In this document: one piece after another, positions 33,879 to 42,869 of the stretch
How the letters are laid out: every line of letters begins with the position of its first letter
Position numbering within the stretch: position 1 is the stretch's first letter
Source: an uncultured Dehalococcoidia bacterium
GTDB taxonomy: Bacteria; Chloroflexota; Dehalococcoidia; Lucifugimonadales; Lucifugimonadaceae
DNA: 62,365 bases
Reading direction: 5' to 3'
Assembly (NCBI GenBank): GCA_913052475.1
Contig: CAJXEJ010000009.1
Coordinates: 1 to 62,365, forward strand
Translations under genes and position numbers: made by a program
The notes under the pieces: generated by a model
What the model saw: the letters and a program-made list of their open reading frames with translations, nothing else
Database searches by the model: none
What the model was told of the DNA's origin: nothing

Positions 33879-36296
33879 CTAAACTAGCCCGTGTTCGACT
33901 TTGCCGATGTGGAGTAGTTGCTGTTCGCGGCCGAGCATGACGAAGTAGGCCGACCAGCCGCCCATCCGTACTCGCAGGTGGCGGTATTTTTCGGGCTCTT
34001 CCATCGCTGCTTTTAGCTCATTTACGTCGGTGACAGTGACTGTCAGCATATTGCCGTTCATAGCAACGAAAGCCTCTATCAAACCTGCCAGACGGGCGGT
34101 ACCTGTGTCGCCTTTTAGCCCGCTTGACGAGAAGCGCAAATCAAGCGGCGCGCCGGCGGCAAGATCGGTTACTCGCATCTTGACGTAGGAGTTGATCGCA
34201 GATGTTGGACCCGATACGTCGGTTCCTGGTGCCGGTGAGAAGTTCGGTGCTACCGGCTCGCCAGCGTGACGTCCGTCGGCCGAGGCTCCAACCTCTCTGC
34301 CGATCATCGAATACCACGAGAAAGTTCCTACCGAGCAAGGGAAGATGACGTCGGGGAACGCAGCAGCGTAGTGCTGGCTGCGGTCGACAAAGAAGTCCAT
34401 CATTTCGCGAGCGATAGCATCGGCATATGGATCGTTATTTGCCCACTTAGGAGCGCGTGCCATTAGCCGCTGGCGCAGTACATCGTGACCGCCCCAGTCG
34501 GCATCGAGCGCCTGCTTGAGTTCGTCCATCGAAAGCGTGCGATCTTCGAAGACCATCTTCTTGATAGCCGACATCGAGTTGACTGCGTTTGCGACGGCTT
34601 CACCCATCACGTGCCAGATGACGTATCGGGCGCCGTTGCGGATGACGTCTTGTTTGTTTGCGATGCAGTCGAGAGTCATCGCCGATAGCAGCGGATTCCA
34701 GCAATACTTGCCGTGATTGCTATGTTCGAGTGTGTCATTCTTGATGGCGTTACCGATGTACTCGATGCCTTGCTTGAGCTGTTCATCGGTCTGCGTCTTC
34801 CAGGCGTTCATCAGATCTTCAAAGCTCTCGAATTTCGCCGGAGCCAAGGTGTCGAGTCCCATCTTTCCGTGAACTTTTGATTCACCCTGATTCAGAGCAA
34901 GTTCGAGGAAAAGCAGGAAGTTCATGCCGCGGATGAGTTCTTGATCGGAACGACCCTCGATCATCGTCTCCCAGCAGTTCGAGTTGGCGTAGTCGCGTGC
35001 GTCTTCGAGTGAAACGCCGAGATCGTTGTAGCTCTGAACGATCACGTCGTCGTTGTTGACGTATGGCATGCCGCTTCCGGCTTTGAGAACTTCGGCGGTG
35101 CGACGAATCAACTCTTTTGGTGATTTGCTGTGGACACGGATAGTGACGACGGGACTTGTGTAGGCGAGTTTCTCCTGGGTGTTCAGGCAGAGATACGTGA
35201 GTTCGTTTGTGCCATCGGAGCCGTCGGGTTTGATCCCGCTGAGCAGGATGTTTTGCCCGAAATGGTTGATCGCATCTGCGGCATCGGTGGCGTAGTTGAA
35301 GCGTCGGCGATGACCCGCTTCCCACCTGCCCGGTTCGGCATCAACGACGACACCGGCCTTGCGGGATTCGAGGATGTCGCCCTTGTCGACATCTTCGGGT
35401 TTCAGGAAGAATTTGTCCCGGTCGATCTGCGCTCGATCGTTGAATCGCAGCCACATGCAGTCGACCAGTTCCTGCGCCTGTTCGAGAGTGATGGCATCGT
35501 TGTTGAGGTCACGCTGGAGGGCGGGATAGAGGTACTGATCGATTCGACCACAGGAGATGTTGGTACCGGTCGAAAACATTGCGTAGTGCGTGAACCAGAA
35601 GCTCTGTACCGCTTCGTGGAATGATCGGGGTGCGTGTTCGGGTACGCGTCGGCAGATATCGGCGATGCTGAGCAGCTCATTGCGGCGGCTGGGATCCGGT
35701 TCTGATTCCGCCTGAGATTCGGCAAGATTTGCGTATCGATTTGCGAGAATGATCACCGCTTCGCATTCGATCTTCATCGCCAGGAAGAAGCCGATCTTTT
35801 CATCACGGACAGCGTCAGGTGGCATTACTTCCACATCGGCCAATCCTGCGTCGATGTTCGCTAGAGTTACCGCCAAGCCATCGTTCATCAGGTCATAGTA
35901 GTACGGGGTTTTGTGCCCCATTTGAGTTGCGATTTTAGTGTCGTTGTTGGCAACATCTTGATGCTCGCGGGGTAGACCAAAACCGGGCATGCGGGTGCGC
36001 AGGACAACGCCATCAAGCAGAGAGTTTCCGACGATCAGATCATCGGCTTCGATGGCGATTGGCATTTCGCGCATTGTTCGTGCGAACGACATAGCGTGAC
36101 GAACCACGATTGGTGCGTCGGCTGCACCGGGTTCATCGAGAATTGAGAGATCACCGCCCCAGGTCATTTGGGGCTGAGTCATCCGCTGCTGCAACACCTC
36201 TTGTAGACGATGGACTCTCGGTGCGAGTGCGGTGAGGTTGTCGTCAGAGAGTGTTGGAGAGGTGAGTGTCTCTTTGGATCTGGTGCGGATCGTCAT
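33879..36296 (-). CDS. Glycyl radical enzyme (PFL/eliminase superfamily)
   Basis: Oxygen-sensitive radical enzyme of 805 residues, full length. The active-site Cys is C441 in ANSNCWETM, with E443 two residues later, the C-x-E arrangement of dehydratases and lyases rather than the C-C of pyruvate formate-lyase. The glycyl loop is RVRMGGWSAYF with the radical most likely on G780 (usual text is RVAGYSAYF; here Trp replaces Tyr). The barrel start ITLEQAQELVDCMWLRF and TGTNISCGRIDQY are typical. The activase gene lies 144 nt upstream on the same strand, with a ThDP enzyme before it. GGAG precedes the ATG by eight bases. I cannot place it in a named class (CutC, HypD, IslA, HpsG, GD or arylacetate decarboxylases). 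Confidence 0.92.
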   Translation of the reverse strand: MTIRTRSKETLTSPTLSDDNLTALAPRVHRLQEVLQQRMTQPQMTWGGDLSILDEPGAADAPIVVRHAMSFARTMREMPIAIEADDLIVGNSLLDGVVLRTRMPGFGLPREHQDVANNDTKIATQMGHKTPYYYDLMNDGLAVTLANIDAGLADVEVMPPDAVRDEKIGFFLAMKIECEAVIILANRYANLAESQAESEPDPSRRNELLSIADICRRVPEHAPRSFHEAVQSFWFTHYAMFSTGTNISCGRIDQYLYPALQRDLNNDAITLEQAQELVDCMWLRFNDRAQIDRDKFFLKPEDVDKGDILESRKAGVVVDAEPGRWEAGHRRRFNYATDAADAINHFGQNILLSGIKPDGSDGTNELTYLCLNTQEKLAYTSPVVTIRVHSKSPKELIRRTAEVLKAGSGMPYVNNDDVIVQSYNDLGVSLEDARDYANSNCWETMIEGRSDQELIRGMNFLLFLELALNQGESKVHGKMGLDTLAPAKFESFEDLMNAWKTQTDEQLKQGIEYIGNAIKNDTLEHSNHGKYCWNPLLSAMTLDCIANKQDVIRNGARYVIWHVMGEAVANAVNSMSAIKKMVFEDRTLSMDELKQALDADWGGHDVLRQRLMARAPKWANNDPYADAIAREMMDFFVDRSQHYAAAFPDVIFPCSVGTFSWYSMIGREVGASADGRHAGEPVAPNFSPAPGTDVSGPTSAINSYVKMRVTDLAAGAPLDLRFSSSGLKGDTGTARLAGLIEAFVAMNGNMLTVTVTDVNELKAAMEEPEKYRHLRVRMGGWSAYFVMLGREQQLLHIGKVEHGLV

Positions 36297-36440
36297 GAAT
36301 ATTCTCCACCAGCCCCGGTTTCTTTTCCGTTTGGTCGATCAAATTCGCTACGGTAGCCGTTCTTTATGGAGGGGCGTGTTTGGCAGGCTACTTTACTCGT
36401 TTCTTACGAGTAGTGCAGGTCGGACCGCCTCACAACGGCA

Positions 36441-37430
36441 TCAGCCACCAATCTCAACTTCAAGACCTGCTGTGCTGCAAATATCGGCGAGGGTTTGCAT
36501 GTCGTTATCGTTCTGAGTCTCACTACCAATGAGTTCGAATGGAGTGCCGATCCATTCGTATTTGGCACCGGCTGCGCTGTTGTAAGGGAGGAGTGATATT
36601 CGTTTGAGTCCGATTTCCGAGACAAGCTCAGTCGTTTCCCTGATTTGGTTCACTGAGTCGTTGATTCCGGGAATGCAGGGGACTCGAACCTGAATGGTGT
36701 GACCTTCGTTCGCGAGCGTTTTCAAATTGTGGATGATGAGCTCGTTGGGGACTCCAGCGAATTTTCGGTGGTCAGCGGAGTTTACGAATTTCACATCGAA
36801 CAGCAGAAGGTCGGTGACACTCGCGAGATGTTGCATGACTTCAGTACGGGCGTAGCCGGTTGTTTCCATCGCGGTGTGGACGCCGGATTTCTGGCATGCA
36901 AGCAAGAAGTTGTACGAGAACTCGGCCTGTCGTGCCGGTTCGCCTCCGCTGAGAGTTACTCCACCGCCGGAACTGGTGAAGAACGGCGCATCGGCTTCTA
37001 TCTGACGCAGTATTTCACCGACTGTGGTTGGAGCACCACCGATGCGGAGCGCTCCGGGATAACAGACTTCGACGCACTTGCCGCAGGCGGTGCAGGCGTC
37101 ACGATCGAGCACTGCTATTTGAGAAATTCCGTCGACGGTTTCTTTGCCAGGTGTACTTTCGGCCGTGGTCAGGATGAGTGCCTGTTCGGGGCAGGTTGCC
37201 GGGCAGAGTCCGCAGCCGTTGCATCGTTCGCTCTGGTAGAGCAGCTCGGGATGGACGCTCTGGGATTCGGGAGAATGACACCAGACACACGAGAGCGGAC
37301 AGCCTTTCAGGAATACGGCGGTTCTGATGCCGGGGCCGTCGTGGGACGCGAACTGGTCGACATCGAGGACGAGTCCCTGAATGTCGAGGTCGGGTGTGAG
37401 GTCGGATATTCCGCTGTTTGTGCGTGGCAC
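36441..37430 (-). CDS. Radical SAM glycyl-radical-enzyme activating protein
   Basis: Generates the glycyl radical on the partner enzyme using S-adenosylmethionine. The 329 residues have the radical SAM motif CPLSCVWC (CxxxCxxC) in FLKGCPLSCVWCHSPE, two further ferredoxin-type clusters (CNGCGLCPATC and CTACGKCVEVC) and the SGGEP stretch (TLSGGEPARQ). GTG start at 37430. The two extra [4Fe-4S] clusters fit the activases of eliminase-type GREs (for example CutD, glycerol dehydratase activase) rather than that of PFL. Translated just upstream of the GRE gene. Confidence 0.93.
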   Translation of the reverse strand: MPRTNSGISDLTPDLDIQGLVLDVDQFASHDGPGIRTAVFLKGCPLSCVWCHSPESQSVHPELLYQSERCNGCGLCPATCPEQALILTTAESTPGKETVDGISQIAVLDRDACTACGKCVEVCYPGALRIGGAPTTVGEILRQIEADAPFFTSSGGGVTLSGGEPARQAEFSYNFLLACQKSGVHTAMETTGYARTEVMQHLASVTDLLLFDVKFVNSADHRKFAGVPNELIIHNLKTLANEGHTIQVRVPCIPGINDSVNQIRETTELVSEIGLKRISLLPYNSAAGAKYEWIGTPFELIGSETQNDNDMQTLADICSTAGLEVEIGG

Positions 37431-37545
37431 CTGATGTGATTTCCAATATGTGGAAGGATGATCAAGTTCAAATCACCCTTGGAAATATATACCTGTGGGC
37501 AGGTTTCCTGCGTTTTGGGTGGTGAAGGTTGTTGGCGAGAGTGGT

Positions 37546-37581
37546 GACTTTGTCGACCGTTCAACGAGGTTCAGGATGACA
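37546..37581. repeat. 36-bp dispersed repeat copy
   Basis: GACTTTGTCGACCGTTCAAC and then GAGGTTCAGGATGACA; matches 49035-49070 and 33685-33720 over 36 positions with few differences. Lies between the ThDP enzyme and the activase genes on the plus orientation. Confidence 0.75.
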
Positions 37582-37671
37582 TATTTTTGACGCTGAGTGT
37601 GTCGACCGAACAGAAGAGCGGGTTGATTCGTCAACCCGCTCTTCTTGATCTTTCAGGGACAAAGTAGTTGG

Positions 37672-39309
37672 CTACCCGGCCCAGTCGCCGTAGACGGGGT
37701 ACTGGCTGGCGATGACTTCTATGTAGGCTGGTTTGTTGGACCGGTTGGCTGCGAAGGCTCGTTCGAGAGCTGCTGAGATTTCGCCGGGCTCAGTGACCCG
37801 TTCGGTCTGCCACCCGATGTTTTCGATCGCTGCAGTCATGTTGATTACGTCAGAGCCGGAGACATCGAACGTGTAGGGGTCGTGTCCTTCGCCCCAGAAT
37901 CCTGGTCCGTATCCCGAGAATCCCCCGTTGTTGATGTGGACGATCGTGATGCCGAGTTCCAGCCGAGTTAACACTTCGAGATTGCCCAGCATATAACTCA
38001 GTGCTGCGTCGCCAATAACAGCAACACACTGGCGATCGGGATGGGCAAGCTTGGCGCCAACCACAGCCGGGAAGCTGTAGCCGAGCGACGATACGTTGCC
38101 CCAACCGAGAAAGCCCCGAGGAATAAGCGTTTCGTAGGCGGTGCTGAGTTGGTCGCGTGTGTTCCCTGACTCGTGCGTGACAAACGAGTTATTGCGGTCG
38201 AGAACTTTCATGAGGTCGCCGTAAACACGGTACGGATTGATTGGCTTGGTATCCGATTCCATAACCTCGCGATACTGCGCCATCGCCTCGTCTTTGATCG
38301 ACTTGACTGTTGGTGTGACGTCAGCCCGACCTGAGTTACCGTCTATTGCCGCCGTGAGTGAGGTTAGCGTTACTTTAGCGTCTCCGATCACTGCGTGGTG
38401 GGTCGGGTACATGCGGTTGACATCGAACTCGTCGATGTTGCACTGGATGATCTTTTTATTGACTGCGTCGGGAATTCCATGACCGAACCTACCAGGAGAA
38501 ATACTGGCCCCGATAGCGAGTACGACATCGGCATCGTCCATGAATTTGAGGACGTGGTCGCCACGAACACCGACGGAAAGTGGGTGGTTCTCGGGGAACG
38601 CACCTTTTGCCTTTAACGAGGTGACAACAGGAAGGTTCGCTTTTTCGGCGAACGACTTGAGTTCGTCTGTCGCGTTGGAGTAGAGCACGCCCTCGCCGAC
38701 GAATAAGAGCGGGTTTTTCGCTCTGCTGAGTTCGTCGACTGCGATATGGATATCTTCGGGATCGGGGAGCGACCTCCAGCCTTTCGGTGAACGGTATGGA
38801 TCGACGGTTTCGTCGTAGGTCGCTGCGGCATCTGGTATGCCGAGAACTACGGGGCCGGGTCGACCTGATCGGAGCATGGTGAACGCTCGACGCAGGAATT
38901 CGGGTGTGCGTTCAGGCTTGTCGATATAGCCGTACCATTTCGCCACACCTCGAAGACTGGCGTCTTGATCGAATCGTGTGTTCTGGGTCGAACCGGCAGG
39001 CACGGCATCGACGATGCAGAGAACGGGCGAACCGTCTTCGTACGCCTGCGCAATGCCCGAATATGCGACCTGCTCACCGGCAGCGTTGATGCCTCCAGAG
39101 AATGTACACACGCCGATTTTGTTGCCGTTATTGACTCTCGAATAAGAGTCAGCAACGCTCACCGCGTATCGGTCATCCCGCATCATCAGGAGCTTCAATC
39201 CTTCGCGTCCGAACGAGTTGTTTACTCTGCTGACAGGGAATGTGGAGACCCAAGGGATGTTTTCTTGCTTGAGAATTCGTGCGATGCCGGTTGCGACGTC
39301 GATAGTCAT
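37672..39309 (-). CDS. Thiamine-diphosphate-dependent enzyme, acetolactate synthase-like
   Basis: Three-domain ThDP enzyme of 545 residues: N-terminal pyrimidine-binding domain, middle domain (LLFVGEGVLYSNATDE), and C-terminal pyrophosphate domain with IGDAALSYMLGN and VHINNGGFSGYG (the GD-x24-NN cofactor motif). In acetolactate synthase and pyruvate oxidase the first domain has RHEQGA with a catalytic Glu; here it reads RDDRYA (44-49), so the Glu position is Asp46. The enzyme may decarboxylate a 2-oxo acid or carry out C-C ligation. First gene of a same-strand run ending with the activase and the glycyl radical enzyme, though 241 nt and a repeat separate it, so co-transcription is only possible. 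Confidence 0.88.
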   Translation of the reverse strand: MTIDVATGIARILKQENIPWVSTFPVSRVNNSFGREGLKLLMMRDDRYAVSVADSYSRVNNGNKIGVCTFSGGINAAGEQVAYSGIAQAYEDGSPVLCIVDAVPAGSTQNTRFDQDASLRGVAKWYGYIDKPERTPEFLRRAFTMLRSGRPGPVVLGIPDAAATYDETVDPYRSPKGWRSLPDPEDIHIAVDELSRAKNPLLFVGEGVLYSNATDELKSFAEKANLPVVTSLKAKGAFPENHPLSVGVRGDHVLKFMDDADVVLAIGASISPGRFGHGIPDAVNKKIIQCNIDEFDVNRMYPTHHAVIGDAKVTLTSLTAAIDGNSGRADVTPTVKSIKDEAMAQYREVMESDTKPINPYRVYGDLMKVLDRNNSFVTHESGNTRDQLSTAYETLIPRGFLGWGNVSSLGYSFPAVVGAKLAHPDRQCVAVIGDAALSYMLGNLEVLTRLELGITIVHINNGGFSGYGPGFWGEGHDPYTFDVSGSDVINMTAAIENIGWQTERVTEPGEISAALERAFAANRSNKPAYIEVIASQYPVYGDWAG

Positions 39310-39725
39310 GCGGTGTGCTCCGAGTAAACGTTGATAAGGCCGATTGTCTGATCGGCAGTTCCTACTTCGGCAGGATTGTACTCGGCATTCCTTGGGTGTC
39401 CACTTTCGTTGAGACAGATTGGGATACGCGGGAAATAAATGTTGAAATCATCGATACCGGCAATTTCGCCTCAGCGATTCGAGACAGATGCCTAGTCTCA
39501 GTAATTGCGGTTGTTCGAATTTTCAAACTTTGTGGAATTTTCACACACATTTCTGGTTTCTGGAGCACAATAGTTAGTCGTGTCGTTGAGCCTCTGTCAA
39601 TTATTAATTCGGTGAAGGGGGCTTATTGCGGTGAGTAGGGCTGTTCCGTAGCATTCCTGCTCGTGCGGTCAACTGATGTTGGTTGCGCTAACCCGGCACG
39701 CAGATAGCCGAATCATGGAGACTCA
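39310..39725. other. Intergenic region between divergent operons
   Basis: 416 nt between the ThDP-enzyme gene (-) and the GlpA-like operon (+). It contains a 107-codon open stretch on the plus strand (39315-39638) with no ribosome site or recognisable domain, which I do not count as a gene. No clear -35/-10 pair was found, although promoters for both directions must lie here. Confidence 0.5.
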
Positions 39726-41231
39726 ATGTCTGAGAAATACGATGTAGCAATCATCGGTGGTGGCGTTGTCGGAAGCGCAATCGCTCGTGAACTAAGCCGC
39801 TACGATCTTAGAGTTACTGTCCTGGAGCGTGCCGCCGATGTTTCGCGTGGGACCAGCGGTAAAAACAGTGGTGTTGTTCACACCGGTATCAACGTTCCGT
39901 TCGGCTCGGTAAAGGCGAAGTTCAATGTCGCCGGTGCTCGAATGTTCGAAAAGTACTGTGCCGATCTTGACGTTCCGTTCAAGCGTGTCGGCAAGGTTAT
40001 CGTTGCGCTTGGTGAGACTGAGATTCCTGATTTGGATGTCCTGAAAGCCAAGGGCGAGGCGAACGAAGTTCCTGATCTTGAAATTATTGACCGCGCGACA
40101 CTCAAGAAGATGGAACCAAACATCGAAGGCGCCAGCGCGTTGAATGTGCCTACCGCCGCGATCGCCTGTCCCTATTCGTTGACTATCGCACTTGCTGAGT
40201 CGGCCGCCGCTGGTGGTGTTGACATTAAGCTCAACTCTCCAGTCACGGAAATCAATGGCACCCAAGGTGCCTTCGAAATCGAAACACCGAACGAGACGAT
40301 CAGTGCGGGATTGATCGTTAACTCTGCTGGGCTCGGTTCCGACAAGATCGCTCGCATGGTTGGGGTGCACCGGTGGCGAGTGTGGCCATGCCGCGGTGAG
40401 TACGTAATTCTCGATAAACGTGTTGGTGGATTGATCAACAGCATGGTTTACCCGGTTCCACCGAAGGGTGGAGCAGGACTCGGCATTCACATCACACCGA
40501 CAACCGACGGCAACATTCTTCTCGGACCGTCGGCCGATTACACCAATGACGGTGATGACGTGCGCACTACCGCTAAGATTCGCCGCCAGCTTTTGAATGA
40601 AGCCAGTGAGTTCTTACCCGAATTGACACCTCGCGATGTGATTACCGCCTATTCCGGTATGCGACCCAAGCTTGTAACCGCAAAAGAAGGCGGATTCGGC
40701 GACTTTGTTGTTGAAGAAGTCGAGGAAGCACCTGGCGTTATGCAACTGGTCGGTATCGAATCGCCTGGTCTGACGGCAGCCCCGGCAATCGCCGAACATG
40801 TTTCTGAATGGGTGCGAAAACGTATTCCCGCGTCAGCGAACTCCGGCTTCCAGGAGACGTGGTCGGCGGTACACCGAACTCGTGAGGATACGCTGTCCAA
40901 AATCGACACCATGATTGCGGAAGATCCGGATTACGGTGAGATTGTTTGCCGATGTGAGATGGTCACCAAGACTGAGATCGTCGACGCTATCAACAACGAA
41001 CTCGATGCCACATCACTCAACGCCATCAAGTACCGCTCACGGGCAACCATGGGTCGGTGTCAGGGTGGATTTTGTGGTCCTAGAATCGTTGATCTACTTA
41101 TTGAAAGTGGCAAGTCACCTGAATCGATTACCCTCAACGGTGGCGACTCATGGTTGTTCCTCGGGACAACTGAGGACTTGCGAGCGCAAGCCAAAACGAG
41201 ACGGGCTAGCCAGAAAATGGGTGCGAAGTAA
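39726..41231 (+). CDS. GlpA-like FAD-dependent oxidoreductase with C-terminal [2Fe-2S] domain
   Basis: 501-residue flavoprotein of the DAO/glycerol-3-phosphate dehydrogenase group: FAD motif AIIGGGVVGSAIARELS, LERAADVSRGTSGKNSGVVH, and a C-terminal BFD-like [2Fe-2S] domain with four Cys in CRCE and CQGGFCG. This is the architecture of anaerobic GlpA relatives. The following two genes overlap by one and four bases, and the set of GlpA-like, NAD(P)/FAD oxidoreductase and DUF1667 is a conserved module in anaerobes. Role may be glycerol-3-phosphate or hydroxy-acid oxidation linked to an NAD(P) carrier; not settled for this organism. Confidence 0.92.
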   Translation: MSEKYDVAIIGGGVVGSAIARELSRYDLRVTVLERAADVSRGTSGKNSGVVHTGINVPFGSVKAKFNVAGARMFEKYCADLDVPFKRVGKVIVALGETEIPDLDVLKAKGEANEVPDLEIIDRATLKKMEPNIEGASALNVPTAAIACPYSLTIALAESAAAGGVDIKLNSPVTEINGTQGAFEIETPNETISAGLIVNSAGLGSDKIARMVGVHRWRVWPCRGEYVILDKRVGGLINSMVYPVPPKGGAGLGIHITPTTDGNILLGPSADYTNDGDDVRTTAKIRRQLLNEASEFLPELTPRDVITAYSGMRPKLVTAKEGGFGDFVVEEVEEAPGVMQLVGIESPGLTAAPAIAEHVSEWVRKRIPASANSGFQETWSAVHRTREDTLSKIDTMIAEDPDYGEIVCRCEMVTKTEIVDAINNELDATSLNAIKYRSRATMGRCQGGFCGPRIVDLLIESGKSPESITLNGGDSWLFLGTTEDLRAQAKTRRASQKMGAK

Positions 41232-42481
41232 TGGCCAGTCCGAAGATAGTTGATGTGGCAGTAATTGGCGGTGGTCCTGCAGGACTGGCCGCTGCAGCCG
41301 AAGCCAAAGGTGCCGGCGCTAATAGCGTGCTTCTGCTCGAGCGTGATGACAAGGTCGGCGGCATTTTGAACCAGCAGGTTCATGACGGCTTCGGCACAAA
41401 AGTATTCAAGGAAGCATTGACGGGTCCGGAATACGCAGCGATCTACGAAGATCGAGTAAACGAACGAAACGTCGAAACCTGGTTGAACACAATCGTCACT
41501 GATCTTACCGACGAGCGTGTCATCACCGTTCGGAACAAAGGCGGTGTGCAGACGATTCAGGCCGGTGCGGTGATTATTGCCACTGGTTGTCGTGAACGCA
41601 CGCGTGGCGCGATTGGAACTGCTGGTACGCGGCCCGCTGGTGTCTACACCGCGGGATCAGTCCAGAACTATATGAACGTTCGGAACCTGGCTGTCGGCAA
41701 AAAGGTCGTCATCCTCGGTTCCGGTGATATCGGGTTGATTATGGCTCGACGTCTGACTCTCGAAGGGGCAGAAGTGGTCTGTGTGGCTGAGATTCTTCCT
41801 CAGCCGAGCGGTATCGCTGGAAACCTCGTTCGGTGTTTGGAAGATTACGACATTCCTCTCTATCTCAACACGACTGTTTCTGAGATTCATGGCAAGGAGC
41901 GGCTCACGGGTGTCACACTCGCTGAAGTTGGTCCGAAGATGGGTGAGGTGAAGGGCACACGACGGTTCGTTGAGTGCGACACGCTATTGCTCTCGGTTGG
42001 ACTTATTCCTGAGACGGAGCTTGCTGTTGGTGTGGGTGTTGATATGCACCGGGCGACAAACGGTGCAGTGGTTGACGATTCGTTCCGAACTTCCATTCCG
42101 GGAATATTCTCGTGCGGAAACGTGCTTCAGGTCCACGACGTAGTCGACTACGCCACTCTCGAATCCGAGAAGGCTGGTGTGGCCGCCGCACAGTGGGCGA
42201 TGACTGGCCAACTTCCTGATGCTAAGATCAACATGAGTGCCGGAAACGGTCTACGGTACGTCCTTCCAACTACTATCAGTGGAGAAGATGCTGTCGACTT
42301 CACAATGCGGCCGTGGAAGGAAGAACACGACAAATCGGTGGTGTTCAAGAGCGGTGGCGAGGTGCTGCGGCGTCTCAAAATGCCGCACATGGAGCCGGCT
42401 GGAATGATTCGAGTCAGAGTCGCCAAAGGACGTTTTAAGAACGTCATCGATAATGAGATTACAGCGGAGATTGAAGATTGA
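41231..42481 (+). CDS. NAD(P)/FAD-dependent oxidoreductase, GlpA-like module subunit
   Basis: 416-residue pyridine nucleotide-disulfide-type flavoprotein without an active disulfide: AVIGGGPAGLAAAAEAKGAG (FAD), VVILGSGDIGLIMARRLTLE (NAD(P) Rossmann), late SCGNVLQVHDVVDYATLESE (FAD). Starts with ATG that overlaps the TAA of the preceding gene (TAATG). Likely passes electrons between the GlpA-like subunit and NAD(P)H. Confidence 0.92.
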   Translation: MASPKIVDVAVIGGGPAGLAAAAEAKGAGANSVLLLERDDKVGGILNQQVHDGFGTKVFKEALTGPEYAAIYEDRVNERNVETWLNTIVTDLTDERVITVRNKGGVQTIQAGAVIIATGCRERTRGAIGTAGTRPAGVYTAGSVQNYMNVRNLAVGKKVVILGSGDIGLIMARRLTLEGAEVVCVAEILPQPSGIAGNLVRCLEDYDIPLYLNTTVSEIHGKERLTGVTLAEVGPKMGEVKGTRRFVECDTLLLSVGLIPETELAVGVGVDMHRATNGAVVDDSFRTSIPGIFSCGNVLQVHDVVDYATLESEKAGVAAAQWAMTGQLPDAKINMSAGNGLRYVLPTTISGEDAVDFTMRPWKEEHDKSVVFKSGGEVLRRLKMPHMEPAGMIRVRVAKGRFKNVIDNEITAEIED

Positions 42482-42843
42482 ATTCCACAATTGTTTGTAT
42501 CGTCTGCCCGGTCAGTTGCCCGGTAGATGTTGAGTGGACCAAGGAAGATGGCGTTACCGGCATCAAGAACCATCTCTGTAAGTTGGCGAACGACTACGTG
42601 GCTTCAGAATTGTTTGATCCCCGCCGAACGGTGACCACATCGATGCCCGTTAACGGGGGTGACTGGCCACTGGTGAGTGTTCGAACGAATCCGCCGATTC
42701 CGAAAGCTCAAATACTAGAAGTTATGGACGAGATTATCGGCGTTCGGGTGCAGGCTCCGATCAAGGTCGGTGATGTTCTGATTTCCGATGTGCTCGGCAC
42801 CGGCTGCGATGTTGTAGCAACCAGGAACGTGAAGAGCGCCTAG
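42478..42843 (+). CDS. DUF1667 domain-containing protein
   Basis: 121 residues; starts with TTG overlapping the previous stop by four bases. It has CIVCPVSCPVDVEW with a Cys-x2-Cys-x3-Cys pattern and the later Cys in HLCKLANDYV and LGTGCDVVA, as expected for the metal-binding DUF1667 protein that completes the GlpA-like module. The conserved RTNPPIPKAQILEVMDEI region is typical of the family. Function unknown; Cys residues suggest a small electron or metal carrier. Confidence 0.9.
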   Translation: MNSTIVCIVCPVSCPVDVEWTKEDGVTGIKNHLCKLANDYVASELFDPRRTVTTSMPVNGGDWPLVSVRTNPPIPKAQILEVMDEIIGVRVQAPIKVGDVLISDVLGTGCDVVATRNVKSA

Positions 42844-42869
42844 AGCGTGTGAGCCTGGGTGGCCTCCAC

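Noticed and set aside
37672-39309. The intact ThDP enzyme as the recent parent copy of the pseudogene at 27.9 kb
   Set aside because: Corresponding segments differ strongly, so the two are separate family members rather than a fresh duplication.
39315-39638. A 107-codon open frame between the ThDP and GlpA-like genes
   Set aside because: It has no ribosome site or family features and occupies the only space for two divergent promoters.
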